From assembly GCA_017302435.1 (NCBI GenBank), contig JAFLDL010000028.1, forward strand, positions 1 to 64,000: 64,000 nt of DNA. The letters are read 5' to 3'. Of the stretch, positions 59,991-64,000 are shown one piece after another. The position numbers were made by a program, and so were the translations under genes. This DNA comes from Candidatus Accumulibacter necessarius (GTDB lineage Bacteria; Pseudomonadota; Gammaproteobacteria; Burkholderiales; Rhodocyclaceae). The number at the start of each line of letters is the position of its first letter. The first letter of the stretch is position 1. The notes beneath the pieces are model-generated. The model was not told where the DNA came from and did no database searches. It saw only the letters and a program-made list of their open reading frames with translations.

Positions 59991-61484
59991 TCAACGTGCA
60001 GCGCCCGGCAAGCTGACAGCGGCGAGAATGGCCGTAAGCAACTGCCAGGCATGCCCGACTGACGCGATCTCGACCCGCTCACCGGGGGCATGCGCGCCGC
60101 AGATCGTCGGCCCGAATGACACCATGTCCAGATCCGGATAGCTGGCGGCAATGAGGCCGCATTCGAGGCCGGCGTGGATGATCTGCACCCGCGATTCGTC
60201 GCGGAACTCCTGCCGGAAAACCGACCGACAGAGAGCGAGCAACGGCGAAGCAGGATTCGGCGCCCAGCCGGGATAGTGGCCGGCCGTCTCCGCTGGCGTA
60301 CCGGACAGGGCAAAGAGGCTGACAATCTCGTCGGCGAGCGCCCTGCTGCCACTATCGATCAGCGAGCGGACCATGAAGTTGCACGAGCCGTTGGCCGGGT
60401 CGACCGCGACCACGCCCAGGTTGCTCGACGTCTCGACCACCCCGGCGACGCGCCGGCTCCAGCGCCGGACGCCATTCGGTGCCGCGTGCAGGGACGCCAG
60501 CCAGAGCGCCTGATCCTGAGCGGACATGACTCGTCCGACCGAGGCCGGAGCGCAAGCAATGCGCAACCCCTCATCGACGCCCAGCAGTTCCTGGCGCAAC
60601 AGCGACTGCCACGAGGCCAGGCTGGCGGCCAGCGTCTCGACCTGCCGACCCGGCAAGGCCACCGTTGCCGACGCCTCCCTCGGCAGGGCATTACGCGCGG
60701 TGCCGCCATGCAGGTCCGCCAGACGCAGCGGCCAGCGGCGATCCAGGTCACGCAGCACGCGCACCAGGAGCTTGATCGCGTTGCCCCGTTCCTCGTGAAT
60801 ATCGACGCCGGAATGCCCCCCGCGCAGTCCGCCGAGGTCGATCCGCCAGGCCTCGAAGCCGGGCGGCAGCGGTTCGCCCGTACCCTCCCTGCGCACGTTG
60901 ACGTCCAGCCCACCCGCGCAGCCCATGAAGAACTCGCCCCATTGCTCGGTGTCGAGGTTGAGCAGGAGGCGGCCCTTCAACACGCCGGCCTCGAGGCCCC
61001 GGGCCCCACCCATCCCGGCCTCCTCGTCGACCGTCAGCAGGGCCTCGATCGGCCCGTGGACCAGTGACGCATCCTCGAGTACGGCGAGGATCAGGGCAAC
61101 CCCGATGCCGTTGTCGGCGCCGAGCGTGGTGTCCTCGGCCACCAGCCAGCCATCCTGGTAAACGGGCCGGATCGGATCACGGGAAAAGTCGTGCGCCACC
61201 CCGGGGTTCTTCTGGCACACCATGTCCAGGTGAGCCTGCACGACGAGCGCCGGCGCGTTTTCCCTGCCGGCACTGGCCGGCTTGCGGATGAGGAGATTGC
61301 CGGCGCCATCCACCCTGGCGACCAGCCCCCTGGCCAGAGCCCACTGCCGAATCTCATCGCGTAGCGGCCCCTCCGCCTTCGACTGGCGCGGAATGCGGCA
61401 GAGCCTGGCGAAGTGCGCCCAGACGGCAACCGGCTCAAGGCCGGAAAAGACCGATGCAGCAATCGCTTGTGGCATGTCGTTCAT
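59991..61484 (-). CDS. pepD: aminoacyl-histidine dipeptidase (peptidase D), M20 family
   Basis: A 497-residue cytoplasmic zinc dipeptidase that cleaves Xaa-His and related dipeptides. Zinc-binding motifs of M20 are present: VVQAHLDMVC, TLGADNGIGVA and LTVDEEAGMGGARGLE. The C-terminal DMVSFGPTICGAHAPGERV segment is typical of PepD. The ATG at 61484 (MNDMPQAIAASVF) is the most likely start, though its ribosome-binding site is weak and the third-codon ATG after it is possible. No operon partner is evident. Confidence 0.94.
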   Translation of the reverse strand: MNDMPQAIAASVFSGLEPVAVWAHFARLCRIPRQSKAEGPLRDEIRQWALARGLVARVDGAGNLLIRKPASAGRENAPALVVQAHLDMVCQKNPGVAHDFSRDPIRPVYQDGWLVAEDTTLGADNGIGVALILAVLEDASLVHGPIEALLTVDEEAGMGGARGLEAGVLKGRLLLNLDTEQWGEFFMGCAGGLDVNVRREGTGEPLPPGFEAWRIDLGGLRGGHSGVDIHEERGNAIKLLVRVLRDLDRRWPLRLADLHGGTARNALPREASATVALPGRQVETLAASLASWQSLLRQELLGVDEGLRIACAPASVGRVMSAQDQALWLASLHAAPNGVRRWSRRVAGVVETSSNLGVVAVDPANGSCNFMVRSLIDSGSRALADEIVSLFALSGTPAETAGHYPGWAPNPASPLLALCRSVFRQEFRDESRVQIIHAGLECGLIAASYPDLDMVSFGPTICGAHAPGERVEIASVGHAWQLLTAILAAVSLPGAAR

Positions 61485-61615
61485 TTGACTTGACCAGTCT
61501 GTTTCATGGTCGATAAGCAATCCCGAGCAGATACGTCAGCCGGCTTCAGCGCGCCCTGTGGCGCGGGCGACAAACGACTGCATGCGCCGAGGCCATCGAA
61601 CGGCCTGACTTCGAA

Positions 61616-62653
61616 CTACCTGGCGTTGCCAGGCGAAGGCAGGCTGCGGTAACCCACAGCCGTACCGCTGATCTCGCGCCACAGTTCGCTGATCGGCACG
61701 CGGTTGCTCGCCGTGAAATCGACCCACTCGGTGGGCACTGCCGCGCCGGGGTGAAAACGGACGCCCCAGATCGGCTCGAAGGCATCGGTGCGCAGCGAAT
61801 AGCGGGCGTCACCGATGACCGTCGGGTCGCTGCCGGCAAGCGCTGTCCAGCCGGCAGAAAAATAACTGAAGCGGGCAAAGTCGCGGCGGACGCGTGGATC
61901 GGCTCTGGCCTGCGGCGAGAGACCGCTCTCCAGCAGCAGATCGACCTGGCTGCCCGCCTTCCAGAGGGTCGTTTCGGCGCCAAGCAGACGCAGACGGTCC
62001 GTATACAGCGTCTCGCCCGACTGGTAAACCGATCGCCAGAGCACCGGATTACCGACTGTCGGAAACATCTCGGCGCGCGTTACCGGATGCCCGCGGGCGG
62101 CGGCGATCTGCGTCTGCACGTCGAGCGCGCGCTCACGCTGCCAGGCCGCCAGGCCGACGTAGCCCAGACCGAGCAGCAGGGCCAGCAGCGCCGGACCCTG
62201 GGACTGCCGACGCACTGCAAACACCAGCCCGACGAGGAGGATCAGCGTCAGCAAGGGGCCGATGGTCGTGATCCAGTGCCAGGCCACGCGCACCGGCGAG
62301 AACGGCCAAAGCAGATGCGTCCCGTAGTTGGTACAGGCGTCGAGCACCCCATGGGTTGCATAGCCAAGGGTGCCAGCCACGAGGAGCGGCCGCCAGTCGG
62401 GGCGATGGCGCTGCTGCAGCAGCCACGGCGAGGCAGCGAGGACGCCGCCAAGCGGAATGAAGGCCAGCGCGTGCGTGAAGTGGCGGTGGTACTCGATCGC
62501 CAGCAAGGGATCGGTCGAGCTCCTGATCAGGATGTCGATATCAGGCAACACACCGCCGAGGCCGCCGACCAGCCACGCCTGGCGCCCCAGACGCGGGCCA
62601 AGGGCAGCCTGCGCAGCCGTTGCACCGAGCAGTGCATGAGTCAGTGGATCCAT
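61616..62653 (-). CDS. YdjM-like membrane metal-dependent hydrolase (DUF457)
   Basis: A 345-residue protein starting MDPLTHALLGATAAQAALG. The motif HALLG, then PDIDILI and HRHFTHAL (His/Asp, probable metal site) lie in the first half with several hydrophobic segments; the second half is soluble. These are the hallmarks of the YdjM/LexA-regulated inner membrane family, also annotated as metal-dependent hydrolases. Substrate not known. It is divergent from the amidase gene. Confidence 0.85.
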   Translation of the reverse strand: MDPLTHALLGATAAQAALGPRLGRQAWLVGGLGGVLPDIDILIRSSTDPLLAIEYHRHFTHALAFIPLGGVLAASPWLLQQRHRPDWRPLLVAGTLGYATHGVLDACTNYGTHLLWPFSPVRVAWHWITTIGPLLTLILLVGLVFAVRRQSQGPALLALLLGLGYVGLAAWQRERALDVQTQIAAARGHPVTRAEMFPTVGNPVLWRSVYQSGETLYTDRLRLLGAETTLWKAGSQVDLLLESGLSPQARADPRVRRDFARFSYFSAGWTALAGSDPTVIGDARYSLRTDAFEPIWGVRFHPGAAVPTEWVDFTASNRVPISELWREISGTAVGYRSLPSPGNAR

Positions 62654-63029
62654 TCGAACTCCAGCCACCGGTTGGGTGCTCATCGCGGCTGGCGGGATCG
62701 CCCGGCAGCCGGAAACCTTCTCGCCTGCTACAGCTTGACCTGCGGCAGTCAGATCACGGCCGCCAGACAGCCACCGCCGCGCCGGCATTATCGCCTGAAG
62801 CTGCCCCGCCCGGCCGCTTGATCGAAGAAGTGGTTGCCGGCGTTGCCGCTCGCGGACCTTCGATGCGCTCGACTTGTCAACACGAGACCGGCCTGCCGGC
62901 GTGCGCAACCATGAAATGGACGCTCCCGGTAGAGATGATGCTACGATTCAGCGCTGCGTAGACACCCGTTCCCAGGCGCGTCACCGATGCGTCGCTTTCA
63001 ACCTCACTCACACCCGGCGAGGACAGCCC
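62654..63029. other. 376-nt divergent promoter region between the DUF457 and amidase genes
   Basis: No gene recognised on either strand. It must hold promoters for both flanking genes; no consensus pair stood out by eye. Confidence 0.4.
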
Positions 63030-63998
63030 ATGACTCTGAGAATCGAAAACCACAAACTGGTCGGCGACCAGGTCAGCCATCGCGACACCCCCAACCGCGG
63101 CGGTGCCATGAACCCCAGCTATCTCGTGCTGCACTACACGGCCGGGCGCTCGCTCGAAAGTTCGGTCGAGTCGCTGTGCACCCGGAAGCCGCAAGGCAAT
63201 GCGTCGGCGCACATCGTGCTCGGCCGCGACGGGCGAATCGTCCAGCTGGCGCCGTTCAACATCGTCACCTGGCACGCCGGCGTCAGCCAGTGGGCAGGGC
63301 TGGTCGGCCTCAACTCGCACTCGATCGGCATCGAGATGGACAACGCCGGGCTGCTGAAGCGGGTCGGCAGCCAGTACCAGGCATGGTTCGGCAAGGTCTA
63401 TCCGGAAGACGAAGTGATGCTGGCAGCGCATCGCAATGGCGGGCCGGTATCGCCATGGCATGCCTATACTGAGGCGCAGATCGAACGCGCGATCGAACTC
63501 GCCGATCTGCTCGTCGAGCACTACGGTTTGCAGGACGTGCTTGGCCACGAAGACATCGCGCCAGGCCGCAAGACCGACCCCGGCCCGGCTTTCCCGCTAG
63601 GGGCGCTGAAGAGCCGCGTCCTCGGACGCGAGAACGATTCCCCGGCACGCTACCGGGTGACCGCCAACAGCCTGAACATCCGCAAGGGACCCGACGCCAG
63701 CTTCGAACCGGTCGCCGCGGCACTCAAGAAGGGCACCGAAGTGTTCCTCCTCGAGGCGCGTGACCGCTGGAGCCTGGTCGAGGTGGTCGCCAACGCCGAA
63801 GTCGAAGGCTGGGTCAGCAACGCGTTCATCGCGCCGGCCAGCGCCGGACGCAGCGCGGTGGCGCCAGCGGCCGGCAGTGTCGAGCCGGCGTCCGCAGAAG
63901 CAGTCCCTGCCGGCAAGGCCAGAAAAGCCACCGCCAAAGGAGGCGCCAAAAAGAAACTGCACGGCGCGAAGAAACACCACCCGGTCGCCGATGACTAG
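63030..63998 (+). CDS. N-acetylmuramoyl-L-alanine amidase with SH3 domain
   Basis: A 322-residue AmpD-type amidase (amidase_2) cleaving the bond between N-acetylmuramic acid and the stem peptide. The zinc site includes His in LVLHYTAG and GHEDIAPGRKTDPG, plus HAGVSQW. A bacterial SH3-like domain (about 207-268, YRVTANSLNIRKGPDAS) should bind cell wall. The last 50 residues are rich in Ala, Lys and Pro. No signal peptide is visible at this start, so it may be cytoplasmic recycling or exported another way. GAGGACAG precedes the ATG. The stop codon is 2 nt from the window end. Confidence 0.92.
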   Translation: MTLRIENHKLVGDQVSHRDTPNRGGAMNPSYLVLHYTAGRSLESSVESLCTRKPQGNASAHIVLGRDGRIVQLAPFNIVTWHAGVSQWAGLVGLNSHSIGIEMDNAGLLKRVGSQYQAWFGKVYPEDEVMLAAHRNGGPVSPWHAYTEAQIERAIELADLLVEHYGLQDVLGHEDIAPGRKTDPGPAFPLGALKSRVLGRENDSPARYRVTANSLNIRKGPDASFEPVAAALKKGTEVFLLEARDRWSLVEVVANAEVEGWVSNAFIAPASAGRSAVAPAAGSVEPASAEAVPAGKARKATAKGGAKKKLHGAKKHHPVADD

Positions 63999-64000
63999 TC

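Overview
The window looks like a betaproteobacterial chromosome segment, most plausibly from the Rhodocyclales (a Candidatus Accumulibacter-like genome would fit, but that is inference). The evidence is high GC, the block gyrA-pheA-hisC-tyrA-aroA/cmk-rpsA-ihfB-lapA-lapB-hldE1-hldD-cysM, the block tig-clpP-clpX-lon-tRNA-Val-tRNA-Asp-ppiD, and a groESL promoter with both a CIRCE operator and a sigma-32-like motif.

Layout. 1-604: the 5' end of a 16S rRNA gene on the minus strand, with an initiator tRNA-Met between the rRNA promoter and the 16S gene. 830-3852: an IS1182-like element whose left terminal inverted repeat was split by an IS1111-group (IS110 family) element at 838-2311; a decayed transposase fragment follows. 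4406-14769: chaperone and protease genes (groES, groEL, ppiD, two tRNAs, lon, clpX, clpP, tig). 15436-17271: an ArsS-like radical SAM enzyme and a HAD dehalogenase. 17389-21903: a complete type I secretion apparatus with no substrate gene beside it. 22434-25936: small accessory genes (membrane proteins, a periplasmic binding protein, a DUF3616 protein). 25984-41390: a long minus-strand run of housekeeping genes for cysteine, heptose/LPS control, translation, aromatic amino acids and gyrase. 41567-44080: an MCE/Mla-type lipid transport operon lacking its ATPase. 44118-52580: mixed genes, including VanZ-like, J-protein, CDF transporter, SAM hydrolase, ferredoxin and a NodIJ-like ABC exporter. 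52654-56376: a DUF4239 protein and a DUF1538/PII/CBS cluster. 56715-63998: two tandem CNNM-type transporters, a dipeptidase, a membrane hydrolase and a peptidoglycan amidase.

The most striking observation is in the IS pile-up. The non-coding 3' end of the IS1111-group element encodes a small stem-loop (965-1007) carrying both halves of its own insertion target, one in sense and one as complement, on either side of an inner hairpin. This is the arrangement expected of the target-binding loop of a bridge RNA. The target is the terminal inverted repeat of the IS1182-like element. An identical solo copy of that repeat sits at the 3' end of pheA, 34 kb away, where it supplies the pheA stop codon.

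Other notable points: lapA is broken by a one-base shift in a run of seven A; aroA and cmk are fused; serC and hupB are missing from places where relatives often have them; GyrA has Lys at the position equivalent to E. coli Ser83; and a sodium:solute symporter fragment lies between mlaE and vanZ. Most start sites were chosen by ribosome-binding site and family length and are approximate where noted.
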